DNA of 62,961 nt, taken from positions 1-62,961 of the forward strand of contig JANPBT010000020.1 of the NCBI GenBank assembly GCA_031430575.1, in the 5' to 3' direction. The stretch's first letter is position 1; each line of letters begins with the position of its first letter. Positions 17,218 to 24,647 of the stretch are shown here, in pieces. The translations under genes were made by a program, and so were the position numbers. The DNA is from JANMDS01 sp031430575 (GTDB taxonomy: Bacteria; Pseudomonadota; Gammaproteobacteria; Burkholderiales; Casimicrobiaceae). A model generated the notes under the pieces. It saw only the letters and a program-made list of their open reading frames with translations, was not told where the DNA came from and made no database searches.

Positions 17218-17945
17218 GTTGTGCCTTTTTTGCGCGCGCCCTCACCTAGGCGTCGCATTGCGTTATTCATATGGCCGACCGCGGCACGGCGTGCGCGTTC
17301 GGCATCGCCCGCTTCAATGGCGGCAACCACTTCTTGATGTTCATGAATGACTTGCGCCATGAATTCAGCGCGCTGCGCCTCATTTGCACGCGTTACCCGC
17401 ATCGCATCGCGCAAATACTGCGCTACAAATCCGAATAATTCCTCAAGATATGGATTGTCGGCCGCGCTAGCAATCGCTTGATGAAAGGCAAGATCTTCTG
17501 CAACACCATCGCGCTTCGCTCGGACTGCAATCTCAATACCCTTGAGCGCGCGGGCGATCTGCTTGCGTTGCAACGCGGTGGCGCGAATCGCTGCCAGCGC
17601 TGCGGCCTCACCATCCAATGCCCGTCGCAACTCTACGATTTTGGTGACGGTTTCAACTGGTGCACGATCTGAATCTGCAAATTTCAGCGAACGCATCACA
17701 TCTTCCGTCGCGACATACACGCCGGCACCCTGACGGGATGTGAGCAAACCTTCGGATTTCAATCTGGACACCGCTTCGCGCACGACCGTACGGCTCACGC
17801 CTAAATCACTTACCAATGCAGCCTCGGTGGGAATGCGTGCACCACGCAGCCATGCGCCGCCAGTGACCTGCGATCGAATTGCTGCGGCAGTCTGATCGGT
17901 CAATCCAGACGATATGTTGACTCTAATTTTTGCTAGATTGAGCAT
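17214..17945 (-). CDS. GntR/FadR-family transcriptional regulator of the threonate operon
   Basis: The N-terminal winged helix has RSQVTGGAWLRGARIPTE, SDLGVSRTVVREAVSRLKSE and LLTSRQGAGVYVA. An FCD-type helical effector domain follows (VTKIVELRRALDGEAAALAA, DLAFHQAIASAADNPYLEEL, HMNNAMRRLGEG). I use ATG 17945 (MLNLAKIRV); a TTG at 17978 is also in frame. It is the first gene of the minus-strand operon and probably senses an operon intermediate, acting as repressor. A 13-base palindrome 42 bases upstream is a likely operator. Confidence 0.85.
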   Translation of the reverse strand: MLNLAKIRVNISSGLTDQTAAAIRSQVTGGAWLRGARIPTEAALVSDLGVSRTVVREAVSRLKSEGLLTSRQGAGVYVATEDVMRSLKFADSDRAPVETVTKIVELRRALDGEAAALAAIRATALQRKQIARALKGIEIAVRAKRDGVAEDLAFHQAIASAADNPYLEELFGFVAQYLRDAMRVTRANEAQRAEFMAQVIHEHQEVVAAIEAGDAERARRAAVGHMNNAMRRLGEGARKKGTT

Positions 17946-17986
17946 CTTAAGATGAACTGTCAGGCCAAATGCGCACAATTCGTATG

Positions 17987-17999
17987 GTTATAGTATAAC
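17987..17999. promoter_or_regulatory. Candidate GntR operator palindrome
   Basis: GTTATAGTATAAC is a perfect inverted repeat around a central base, in the promoter region of the regulator gene. Size and symmetry fit FadR-type operators. No second copy was found upstream of dctP. Confidence 0.45.
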
Positions 18000-18093
18000 T
18001 TTAAAAAGACGGTAAAAATACACGCTCCTGAAAGTCAACATTGCGTATTCGAAGCGAAGCTGATCGCTAGAAATGTCGCAGCTGCAGATACCT

Positions 18094-18113
18094 CATACCT
18101 ACGGCGCAGATAT
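18094..18113 (-). repeat. Palindromic element, one-mismatch copy
   Basis: CTACGGCGCAG at 18099-18109 has one change from the core; flanks CATAC and ATAT are kept. It lies downstream of the Lrp-type gene. Confidence 0.65.
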
Positions 18114-18134
18114 CGAGCAAAACTGCAATTTTAA

Positions 18135-18596
18135 TTAAGTTGCGTATTGCAATGGCAGCTCGGTTGAGTTTTTAAGCTCTTCCATCGCGAAGCTGGAGCT
18201 TACGTCAAACAAATCAGCGGATGCGATCAATTTTTTGTAGACCCGATCATAGGCAGCGATGTCGGGTACCACCACCCGTAGTAAATAATCCACATCGCCG
18301 CTCATACGATAGAACTCCATGACTTCGGGGATAGTGACCACAGTGGCGTGGAACTTGCGAAACCACGCAGGGCTATGCTGATTGGTGCGAATGCTCACGA
18401 AGACGGTCACGCCGACGTTGAGCTTGGCCGCATCCAGCAATGCCACCCGCTTACGGACCACGCCCGACTCCACTAAGCGCTGAATGCGCCGCCAGCACGG
18501 TGTAGTCGAAAGATTAACTGCGGTAGAAATTTCAGCAAGTGGCGTCTCCGCATTACGCTGAATTATTTCTAGTATTTGTTTATCGATAGCATCCAT
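18135..18596 (-). CDS. Lrp/AsnC-family transcriptional regulator
   Basis: A 153-residue regulator: the helix-turn-helix spans residues 4-50 (DAIDKQILEIIQRNAETPLA, LSTTPCWRRIQRLVESGVV) and the RAM effector domain follows (VFVSIRTNQHSPAWFRKF, GDVDYLLRVVVPDIAAYD). Lrp proteins form octamers and respond to amino acids. It diverges from an aspartate/glutamate racemase-like gene with a 122-base AT-rich gap carrying an inverted repeat, so it probably controls that gene and itself. Confidence 0.88.
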   Translation of the reverse strand: MDAIDKQILEIIQRNAETPLAEISTAVNLSTTPCWRRIQRLVESGVVRKRVALLDAAKLNVGVTVFVSIRTNQHSPAWFRKFHATVVTIPEVMEFYRMSGDVDYLLRVVVPDIAAYDRVYKKLIASADLFDVSSSFAMEELKNSTELPLQYAT

Positions 18597-18629
18597 TTCT
18601 TTTTTTTATCACTAATACAGTATTTTTTA

Positions 18630-18659
18630 CTAAATTACCCATTTTTTCGTGTAATTTAG
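18630..18659. promoter_or_regulatory. Inverted repeat in the Lrp/racemase divergent promoter
   Basis: CTAAATTAC and GTAATTTAG form 9-base arms with a 12-base AT-rich spacer. Arm length and base composition suit an Lrp-type binding site; function is inferred from position. Confidence 0.45.
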
Positions 18660-18718
18660 AAAATGATTTACGAAGCCTTGAATACATAATTTCAACTGGA
18701 AATCATTTCGACAAATCA

Positions 18719-19414
18719 ATGAAAACAATAGGCCTAATCGGTGGTATGAGCTGGGAATCAACCGCGCTCTACTACCAAACAATCAACCGCGAAATCGCTG
18801 CGCGTAAAGGGGGGCTCCATTCGGCAAAACTATTACTAGCCAGTGTCGATTTTGCCGAGATCGGCGAGAAGCAAAAATTGGGAGAATGGGATGCCCTTGC
18901 TGCGCAATTGGTTGACCTTGCCAAAAAGCTCCGCAGCGCGGGCGCAGATTGCATTCTCATTTGCACCAACACAATGCACAAAATTGCGCCGCAGGTACAA
19001 GCCGCGATTGACGTGCCGCTCATTCATATCGCTACGCCGACTATCACCGCAATTGAGGCTGCAGGGCTCAGTACGGTTGGGCTGCTGGGCACGAAATTCA
19101 CAATGAGCGAGCGCTTCATGCTCGAACGCTACGCGGATAATGGCGTGCGCTGCTTAGTGCCCGATGAAGGCATGCAAAACGAAGTGCACCGTATTATTTT
19201 TGATGAACTCTGCCAAGGCGATGTTTCAGATTCTTCGCGGGTAACGCTCATCACTGCCTGCGAAGCCCTGCGCAAGCAAGGTGCCCAAGGCATCATCTTG
19301 GGCTGCACGGAACTTACCTTGTCGGTAAAACCGCAACACATCGTGCAACCGCTCTTCGATACAACCGCGCTCCACGCGCAGGCGGCGGTAGACTTCGCGT
19401 TATCAAAGATTTAA
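18719..19414 (+). CDS. Aspartate/glutamate racemase family protein
   Basis: The 231-residue product starts MKTIGLIGGMSWESTALYYQ, the family hallmark, and keeps both catalytic cysteines: ICTNTMHK near residue 82 and ILGCTEL near 195. Such enzymes racemise aspartate or glutamate without cofactors. It diverges from the Lrp-type gene and is followed after seven bases by an amidotransferase gene. A near-copy of the palindromic core (18984-18994) encodes IAPQVQ directly after the first catalytic cysteine region. Confidence 0.87.
   Translation: MKTIGLIGGMSWESTALYYQTINREIAARKGGLHSAKLLLASVDFAEIGEKQKLGEWDALAAQLVDLAKKLRSAGADCILICTNTMHKIAPQVQAAIDVPLIHIATPTITAIEAAGLSTVGLLGTKFTMSERFMLERYADNGVRCLVPDEGMQNEVHRIIFDELCQGDVSDSSRVTLITACEALRKQGAQGIILGCTELTLSVKPQHIVQPLFDTTALHAQAAVDFALSKI
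18984..18994 (+). repeat. Palindromic element near-copy inside the racemase gene
   Basis: TTGCGCCGCAG has one mismatch at the first base; AAA precedes and GTA follows. It is read as IAPQV. Confidence 0.6.
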
Positions 19415-19421
19415 TCTCGTT

Positions 19422-20267
19422 ATGTGTCAATTACTGGCAATGAGCTGCAATAGCGCGGCCGCCATATCGTTTTCATTCACCGGTTTTGCCGAGCGTGGCG
19501 GCCGCACCGATCACCACGCCGACGGCTGGGGCATCGGCTTTTACGAAGCGTGCGGCTGCCGCACCTTTCACGACCCTGCGCCGGCTTGCTCTTCCGCCTT
19601 GGCTCATTTCGTAAAAACGTACCCGATTAAATCGCGCATCATGTTGGCGCACATCCGCAAGGCGACGCAAGGCGCAACAGGCCTTTCAAATTGCCACCCC
19701 TTTCAACGCGAATGGCGAGGCCAGCAATGGCTCTTTGCGCATAACGGTGATTTGCGACATTGGCGTGCGCCGCTCGCGGGCGTCGTCACGCCGGTTGGCT
19801 CGACTGACAGCGAGCATGCTTTTTGTTGGATGATGGAATCGTTACGTGCAGGCTTTAAAGAGGTCAAAACTGCGCCGCAGGTATCGGCGCTTTCTAAAGC
19901 AATCGCTGCGCTCGCGGGAGAGTGCGCCGCACACGGCAATTTCAATATGGTTTTGTCAAATGGTGAATATTTGTTTTTGCATTGTTCGACCAAGCTCTAC
20001 ACGCTCACCCGCCAACACCCCTTCCCTGTTGCCCAACTCGTCGATTGTGATATGCGCTTAGATCTGAATGCAATGAATGCGCTAACCGACCGGATCACGA
20101 TCGTTGCCACTGAGCCGCTCACCTCAGACGAGCCATGGCAGGCATTGGCGACGGGCACAACGCTCGCCATAAAAGATGGCGAAATTGTATGGTCGCATCA
20201 CAACGCCGACACAATCGCTTTTGCCGTGCCTGAAGAACACAGCGTTGGCGAAGTGCTAATCGTATAG
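19422..20267 (+). CDS. Class II glutamine amidotransferase (YafJ-like)
   Basis: A 281-residue N-terminal nucleophile amidotransferase: after Met removal Cys2 (MCQLLAMSC) becomes the nucleophile. HHADGWGIGFYE, HIRKATQGATGLSNCHPF and WLFAHNGDL are the conserved blocks that bind and hydrolyse glutamine. No synthase domain is fused, so the acceptor is unknown. It follows the racemase gene closely and may share its transcript. A palindromic element encodes TAPQVS in a linker. Confidence 0.85.
   Translation: MCQLLAMSCNSAAAISFSFTGFAERGGRTDHHADGWGIGFYEACGCRTFHDPAPACSSALAHFVKTYPIKSRIMLAHIRKATQGATGLSNCHPFQREWRGQQWLFAHNGDLRHWRAPLAGVVTPVGSTDSEHAFCWMMESLRAGFKEVKTAPQVSALSKAIAALAGECAAHGNFNMVLSNGEYLFLHCSTKLYTLTRQHPFPVAQLVDCDMRLDLNAMNALTDRITIVATEPLTSDEPWQALATGTTLAIKDGEIVWSHHNADTIAFAVPEEHSVGEVLIV
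19866..19885 (+). repeat. Palindromic element inside the amidotransferase gene
   Basis: Core at 19870-19880, followed by GTATC; read as TAPQVS. Confidence 0.8.
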
Positions 20268-20277
20268 CCCGCAAAGG

Positions 20278-20688
20278 TTGAAACGCTCCGCGTCTTTATC
20301 GTTGGTTTTGATCGGTGCAATTTCTGGTTGCTCCGCTTTTGAGATTTGCGAGTTCGCGCGTGACGTTTATGAAACCGAATCACAGTGCCGCAGCGATTGG
20401 GTCGAAGATCCACTTGCCTGCGAGACGTTCGCAGACGTGCCAAACCCCACAAGCATTGCGACTGAGAACGCGACGGCAACGCTGCTGCGCTTTTATGGCC
20501 CTGCATATACGGTAAATCAACGCCCCGCTTCCATCCAAACGCCGTATGGGATCAAGCGCGTGGGCAGCAACGCAATGCGCACCGATCGGGGCACCTTAAT
20601 TTCACACGCGACGAGCGGCATTAGCGCAGATGGGCAAATTGTTCGGGGTGGCTTCGGTCGTTGCGGACCGTCAAGCGGTGGGTCTTGA
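20278..20688 (+). CDS. YgiB-like (DUF1190) lipoprotein, first paralogue
   Basis: A 136-residue secreted protein with signal sequence MKRSASLSLVLIGAISGC, a lipobox ISGC, and conserved RDVYETESQCRSDW, LRFYGPAYTVNQRP and GGFGRC near the end. TTG 20278 is the only start compatible with the signal sequence. It shares these blocks with the next gene at 20849, so the two are tandem paralogues. The C-terminal serine/glycine tail is shorter than in the second copy. Function of the family is unknown; it associates with ATP-grasp YgiC. Confidence 0.7.
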   Translation: MKRSASLSLVLIGAISGCSAFEICEFARDVYETESQCRSDWVEDPLACETFADVPNPTSIATENATATLLRFYGPAYTVNQRPASIQTPYGIKRVGSNAMRTDRGTLISHATSGISADGQIVRGGFGRCGPSSGGS

Positions 20689-20781
20689 CTGGAAGACGCA
20701 TTTCGGACTTCCTACCGCGTTGATGACGACTCAGAAATATCTATTTATAGCCGTAAGATAAAAACGTGTATCGCTCTGCAA

Positions 20782-20801
20782 AAAACCTGCGGCGCAGTTT
20801 T
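20782..20801 (-). repeat. Palindromic element between the two YgiB paralogues
   Basis: Core at 20787-20797 flanked by AAAAC and TTTT. Confidence 0.85.
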
Positions 20802-20848
20802 TGCCTAAAAAGGTTGCTTTACATGCGAAGTTCAATTAAAAATCTTCT

Positions 20849-21286
20849 ATGAAATCCTCCCGCAAACGCTCCGTCGCCATGTCGTTAGTGCTCATTGGTG
20901 CGAGCACCGTTGGCTGTAGCCTCGAAGCCGAGCGCACGGCTCAACGTGATGTCTACGAAAATTTCGCCGATTGCAAATCCGATTGGGGTGCGGACGACGA
21001 CAACTGCGAAGTCTTCGTTGATCAGAGCACGCAAAATGCGAGCGGCACAACGACGACCCCGGGAGTCTATGGCAATCGCCTGCGCTACTACGGCCCTGTA
21101 TACCAGCCAGGCTTTCGGCCCGCGACGGTCAATACCCGAAGCGGTAGCCATACTGTCGGATCAAAAGCGAGCGAACGGCACACCGTGAGCAGTAGCCGAA
21201 ACGTTGGCAGCGGCGCCAGCGGCGGGGGCAGAGTTTCGCGTGGTGGATTTGGCAGCTCGGCCTCCTCGCGCGGGTCAAGCTCATGA
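20849..21286 (+). CDS. ygiB: YgiB-like (DUF1190) lipoprotein
   Basis: A 145-residue protein with signal MKSSRKRSVAMSLVLIGAST ending at a cysteine (VGC), then RDVYENFADCKSDWGADDDN, LRYYGPVYQPGFRPAT and a serine/glycine-rich tail RGGFGSSASSRGSSS. This is the UPF0441/YgiB layout. Its stop overlaps the start of the YgiC-like gene by four bases, the usual ygiB-ygiC coupling. Confidence 0.78.
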   Translation: MKSSRKRSVAMSLVLIGASTVGCSLEAERTAQRDVYENFADCKSDWGADDDNCEVFVDQSTQNASGTTTTPGVYGNRLRYYGPVYQPGFRPATVNTRSGSHTVGSKASERHTVSSSRNVGSGASGGGRVSRGGFGSSASSRGSSS

Positions 21287-22422
21287 TTCGTGAACCGTCG
21301 ACGCCACGTGAAAATTGGCGCGAGCGATGCGAAGCAGTGGGCTTTGGGTTTCATTCGATTGACGGCATTTACTGGGATGAAACCGCCCGCTATCGCTTCA
21401 CCGCAACCCAAATCGAAACGCTAGAAAAAGCCAGCGCCGAGTGCTACCGCATCTGCATGGAAGCAGCCACCCATATTATTGAAAAAGAGCGCTTCGCCGA
21501 GCTCGCGATCCCTGAATCTGCATGGGCGCTCATCCGAGAAAGCTGGGAAGCCGATGCCCCATCGCTCTTTGGCCGCTTCGATTTCGCCTGGACGGGTGTT
21601 GGCGAGCCTAAGCTTTTAGAGTTCAATGCCGACACGCCTACGGGCTTGGTCGAAGCCAGCGTCGCCCAGTGGCATTGGCTAGAAGATATGCTGCCGCAGC
21701 TCGGTGCAAACGCTGATCAATTTAATAGCCTGCATGAAAAATTAATCGCGCAATGGCAATGGATGCGCAGTGAAAATTTCATTCCGCAGCGTCTGCATTT
21801 CACCTGCGTTGGCGATCATGAAGAGGACGAAGGCAATCTCGATTACTTGCGCGATACCGCGATGCAAGCAGGCATCGAAGCCCTTCCAATCGCGGTGGAA
21901 AATATCGGCTGGCGCGAGGATGGCGTATTTGTTGATGAGACCGATGCGCCGATTGAAGCGCTCTTTAAGCTCTACCCATGGGAATGGATGCTAGGCGATA
22001 CCTTTGGCGATAATCTGCGGCGCACGCGGATGCGTATCATCGAGCCTGCATGGAAAATGGTGCTAGCCAATAAAGGTTTGCTGCCTATTTTGTGGGAGCT
22101 TTTCCCGAATCATCCTAACTTACTGAAAGCGTCGTTTAATGCGCTTGATATTGTTGGTGATGTCGTCAAAAAACCGCTGCTTTCACGAGAGGGAGGCAAC
22201 GTTGAGATGACAGTGAGCGGGCAGAAAATAAGCGCCGATGGCGACTATGGCGCGGAAGGTTTCGTCTATCAACAGTATGCGCCGATCCCGTGCTACGACG
22301 GCCATTACGCCACCGTCGGTGCATGGATCGTTGGCGATGAGCCTGCTGGCATCGGCGTGCGTGAAGATGCCACGCCGATCACAATGAATACGAGTCAATT
22401 CGTGCCCCATTACTTTATCTAA
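21283..22422 (+). CDS. ygiC: Glutathionylspermidine synthase-like ATP-grasp protein (YgiC/YjfC)
   Basis: The 379-residue protein is an ATP-grasp ligase of the glutathionylspermidine-synthase C-terminal family. Recognisable parts are FDFAWTGVGEPKLLEFNADT (metal/ATP binding), LYPWEWML and the final YQQYAPIPCYDGHYATVGAW. It lacks the amidase domain of true glutathionylspermidine synthase, as do YgiC and YjfC, whose peptide substrate is not settled. It sits between ygiB and a DUF350 membrane protein, a common arrangement. Confidence 0.83.
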   Translation: MIREPSTPRENWRERCEAVGFGFHSIDGIYWDETARYRFTATQIETLEKASAECYRICMEAATHIIEKERFAELAIPESAWALIRESWEADAPSLFGRFDFAWTGVGEPKLLEFNADTPTGLVEASVAQWHWLEDMLPQLGANADQFNSLHEKLIAQWQWMRSENFIPQRLHFTCVGDHEEDEGNLDYLRDTAMQAGIEALPIAVENIGWREDGVFVDETDAPIEALFKLYPWEWMLGDTFGDNLRRTRMRIIEPAWKMVLANKGLLPILWELFPNHPNLLKASFNALDIVGDVVKKPLLSREGGNVEMTVSGQKISADGDYGAEGFVYQQYAPIPCYDGHYATVGAWIVGDEPAGIGVREDATPITMNTSQFVPHYFI

Positions 22423-22445
22423 TTTTTGCTTTTTGGACATCCATC

Positions 22446-22856
22446 ATGAATAGCATCCGTGCCTCGGTCGTTTACTTCGACGACTTTTTGATTTACTTCC
22501 TTCTCGCGCTGGCGTTGCTCGCGCTCTTCTCTTGGATTTACGCCAAAGTGACGCCGTATCGGGAGCTCGAATTAATTCGTAGTGGCAATATTGCCGCTGC
22601 GATTACCCTCGGAGGCGCAATGATTGGCTTTACATTACCGCTGGCTAGCGTCGTTGCTAATTCCGTTAATTTGATTGATATGCTGATGTTCGCAGGCCTC
22701 GCGGGCGTCGTTCAAATTGTCGTATTCGTGCTCGCGCGAAAGCTTCTGCCAGGCTTATCTGATTCAATTGAAGATAACAACATCGGCAAGGCGACGCTCA
22801 CAGCTGCGATGGCGATCTGCGTTGGTATTTTGAACGCAGCCGCGCTGACCTACTAA
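22446..22856 (+). CDS. DUF350 membrane protein (YjfL-like)
   Basis: A 136-residue protein with four hydrophobic segments arranged as two DUF350 repeats: GNIAAAITLGGAMIGFTLPL and NNIGKATLTAAMAICVGILN are the repeated cores. It ends the YgiB-YgiC cluster, 23 bases after ygiC. Role unknown; DUF350 proteins accompany YjfC-type ligases. Confidence 0.8.
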   Translation: MNSIRASVVYFDDFLIYFLLALALLALFSWIYAKVTPYRELELIRSGNIAAAITLGGAMIGFTLPLASVVANSVNLIDMLMFAGLAGVVQIVVFVLARKLLPGLSDSIEDNNIGKATLTAAMAICVGILNAAALTY

Positions 22857-22903
22857 ACACCGACTTCCCCTCAATTTTTGGGAAGTAGACGGCAAAAAGT
22901 AAC

Positions 22904-22923
22904 CCTACCTGCGGCGCAGATTT
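22904..22923 (-). repeat. Palindromic element at the benE start
   Basis: Core at 22909-22919. The trailing ATTT supplies the first two bases of the TTG start codon of benE at 22922. A GC hairpin (ACTTCCC/GGGAAGT, 22863-22886) just upstream has no T tract. Confidence 0.85.
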
Positions 22924-24094
22924 GAACCTTTTCTCTGATTTAAAGCGCGACTTTTCAGTCTCAGCGCTCATTGCAGGCGCGGTCGTTGTGCTCGTGGGCT
23001 ACACCAGCAGCGGCGCAATTATTTTTGCAGCCTGCAAAGCCCTCGGCGGCACGGCAGACGACATCGCGTCCTGGATGTGGGCGCTCGGCTGGGGCATGGG
23101 AATTTGCTGCATCGCCCCTACGTTGCGCTATCGCATCCCCGTCGTTGCAGCGTGGTCTACGCCGGGCGCTGCGCTGATCGCAACGAGTGCAAATGGCATC
23201 ACCATGCCAGAAGCCATCGGAGCCTTTTTACTCTCGTCAGCGCTCATCGCGCTCGCGGGTGTGAGCGGTGCTTTCGAGCGGCTGATGAATCGCATTCCCC
23301 TTGGCTTAGGCTCGGCCTTACTTGCAGGAATTTTGCTGCGTTTTGCATTGGATGCATTTCAAAGCGTGAGCGTTGAGCCGCTCTTAATTCTCGCGATGTT
23401 AGCGGCACATTTGATCGGTCGGCGATGGTTGCCGCGTTATAGCGTCGCGCTCGTGTTGGCCACTGGCGCTGCGATTTTGCTTGCCCAATCGCGATTAAAT
23501 TTCGCAACCCTGCAATTTTCGCTCGCGTCACCCAAATGGACATCACCTGTTTTTTCATGGCAAGCCATGATCGGCTTAGGGGTGCCACTATTTGTGGTGA
23601 CGATGATTTCACAAAATTTGCCCGGCATCGCTGCGATCCGCGCCGCGAAATACAACACGCCGATTTCACCAACGATTACGCTGACTGGCGTTGTCAACTT
23701 TGTGCTCGCGCCATTCGGTGCACTTGGGCTCAATCTCGCCGCCATTACCGCCGCCATCGCGATGAGCCCAGAAGCCCATCCCGATGCTCGCAAGCGCTAC
23801 ATCGCAGCGCTTGTCACTGGCGTGCTTTACTGCATCGCGGGTGCATATGGATCAGTCGTCGGCGGGCTTTTTGCGTCATTCCCGCGCGCCTTCATCGTAG
23901 CACTAGCGGGCTTGGCGCTACTCACCACGCTCGGCAATAGCTTAGGCGCAGCGCTCACCGATGAAACCGAACGCGAGTCGGCGTTGATTGCCTTTTTGGT
24001 AGCAGCATCTGGCCTCACCCTCTTTGGGATTGGCAGCGCGTTTTGGGCGGTGGTCGCAGGCATCTCAGCGCGGATGATTCTGCGCCGCAGGTAG
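22922..24094 (+). CDS. benE: Benzoate/H+ symporter-like transporter (BenE family)
   Basis: A 390-residue inner-membrane protein of about 12 hydrophobic segments. VLVGYTSSGAIIFAA near residue 22 and AWSTPGAALIATS near 77 are BenE family motifs, and TGVVNFVLAPFGALGLNLAA is in the second half. The only start compatible with the first helix is TTG 22922, without a clear Shine-Dalgarno sequence. The C-terminus ILRRR and its TAG stop are written by another copy of the element at 24076. So both ends of the gene are set by the repeat. No benzoate catabolic genes are nearby, so the substrate is open. Confidence 0.8.
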   Translation: MNLFSDLKRDFSVSALIAGAVVVLVGYTSSGAIIFAACKALGGTADDIASWMWALGWGMGICCIAPTLRYRIPVVAAWSTPGAALIATSANGITMPEAIGAFLLSSALIALAGVSGAFERLMNRIPLGLGSALLAGILLRFALDAFQSVSVEPLLILAMLAAHLIGRRWLPRYSVALVLATGAAILLAQSRLNFATLQFSLASPKWTSPVFSWQAMIGLGVPLFVVTMISQNLPGIAAIRAAKYNTPISPTITLTGVVNFVLAPFGALGLNLAAITAAIAMSPEAHPDARKRYIAALVTGVLYCIAGAYGSVVGGLFASFPRAFIVALAGLALLTTLGNSLGAALTDETERESALIAFLVAASGLTLFGIGSAFWAVVAGISARMILRRR

Positions 24095-24095
24095 C
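24076..24095 (+). repeat. Palindromic element forming the benE C-terminus
   Basis: Core at 24080-24090 is read as LRRR and the following GTAG gives the TAG stop. Confidence 0.82.
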
Positions 24096-24100
24096 GCAGG

Positions 24101-24562
24101 CTACGGCATCACCTCGACGGTAGCCTTAACAATGACCGGTAGCCCCGAGCGCAGCGAAGTCGCGCCCAGCACGGACCGTACATGAAGCCCACGCGCGCCA
24201 AACACCGCAACGAGAAGATCTGAACATCCATTCATGACTTGCGCGTGATTTTCAAACTCTGGCGTCGCATTGACGAAGCCTTGCACTTCAATAACCTGCG
24301 CGATCCGATCAAGCGAGCCCAAGGCATCGCGCATAGCCGCCAACAATTCAATCCCAGCACTACGCGCGAAACGGTAACCTTCAGAAACATCGTACTCGCG
24401 GCCAAGCTTACCCTTTGGATACACGCCATTTTCAGCAGAACAACTCTTGCCTGAGATGAAAAGCAGATTCCCTGTGCGAACGGTGTTGACGTAGTTCGCG
24501 AATGGCGCAGAGCTCACCGGAAGTACGATACCTAAAATTGAGAGTTTCTCTTCAGCGGTCAT
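24101..24562 (-). CDS. RidA/YjgF-family protein
   Basis: A 153-residue member of the RidA superfamily, the longer subgroup with LPVSSAPFANYVNTVRTGN at the start and GNLLFISGKSC, VIEVQGFVNATPEF and GLHVRSVLGATSLRSGLPV later. RidA proteins hydrolyse reactive enamine/imine intermediates from amino-acid metabolism. The catalytic arginine equivalent lies in HVRSVLGATSL. It converges on benE with six bases between stops. Confidence 0.85.
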   Translation of the reverse strand: MTAEEKLSILGIVLPVSSAPFANYVNTVRTGNLLFISGKSCSAENGVYPKGKLGREYDVSEGYRFARSAGIELLAAMRDALGSLDRIAQVIEVQGFVNATPEFENHAQVMNGCSDLLVAVFGARGLHVRSVLGATSLRSGLPVIVKATVEVMP

Positions 24563-24592
24563 TTCTTTCGCTTTCTAATGCGCTCTTTCGCC

Positions 24593-24643
24593 AAATCTGC
24601 GCCGCAGGTAGACCCAAAGATCAAATACCTGCGGCGCAGATTT
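24593..24643. repeat. Inverted pair of palindromic elements, perfect 18-bp stem
   Basis: Forward core at 24597-24607 and reverse core at 24629-24639. Arms 24593-24610 and 24626-24643 pair perfectly around a 15-base loop, between the SDR gene and the RidA gene, both on the minus strand. It may act as a terminator or RNA-processing hairpin; there is no long T tract. Confidence 0.85.
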
Positions 24644-24647
24644 ACCC

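Noticed and set aside
22010..22030. ATCTGCGGCGCACG in ygiC as another element copy
   Set aside because: It matches only nine core bases with none of the conserved flanks; likely chance in arginine-rich coding sequence.
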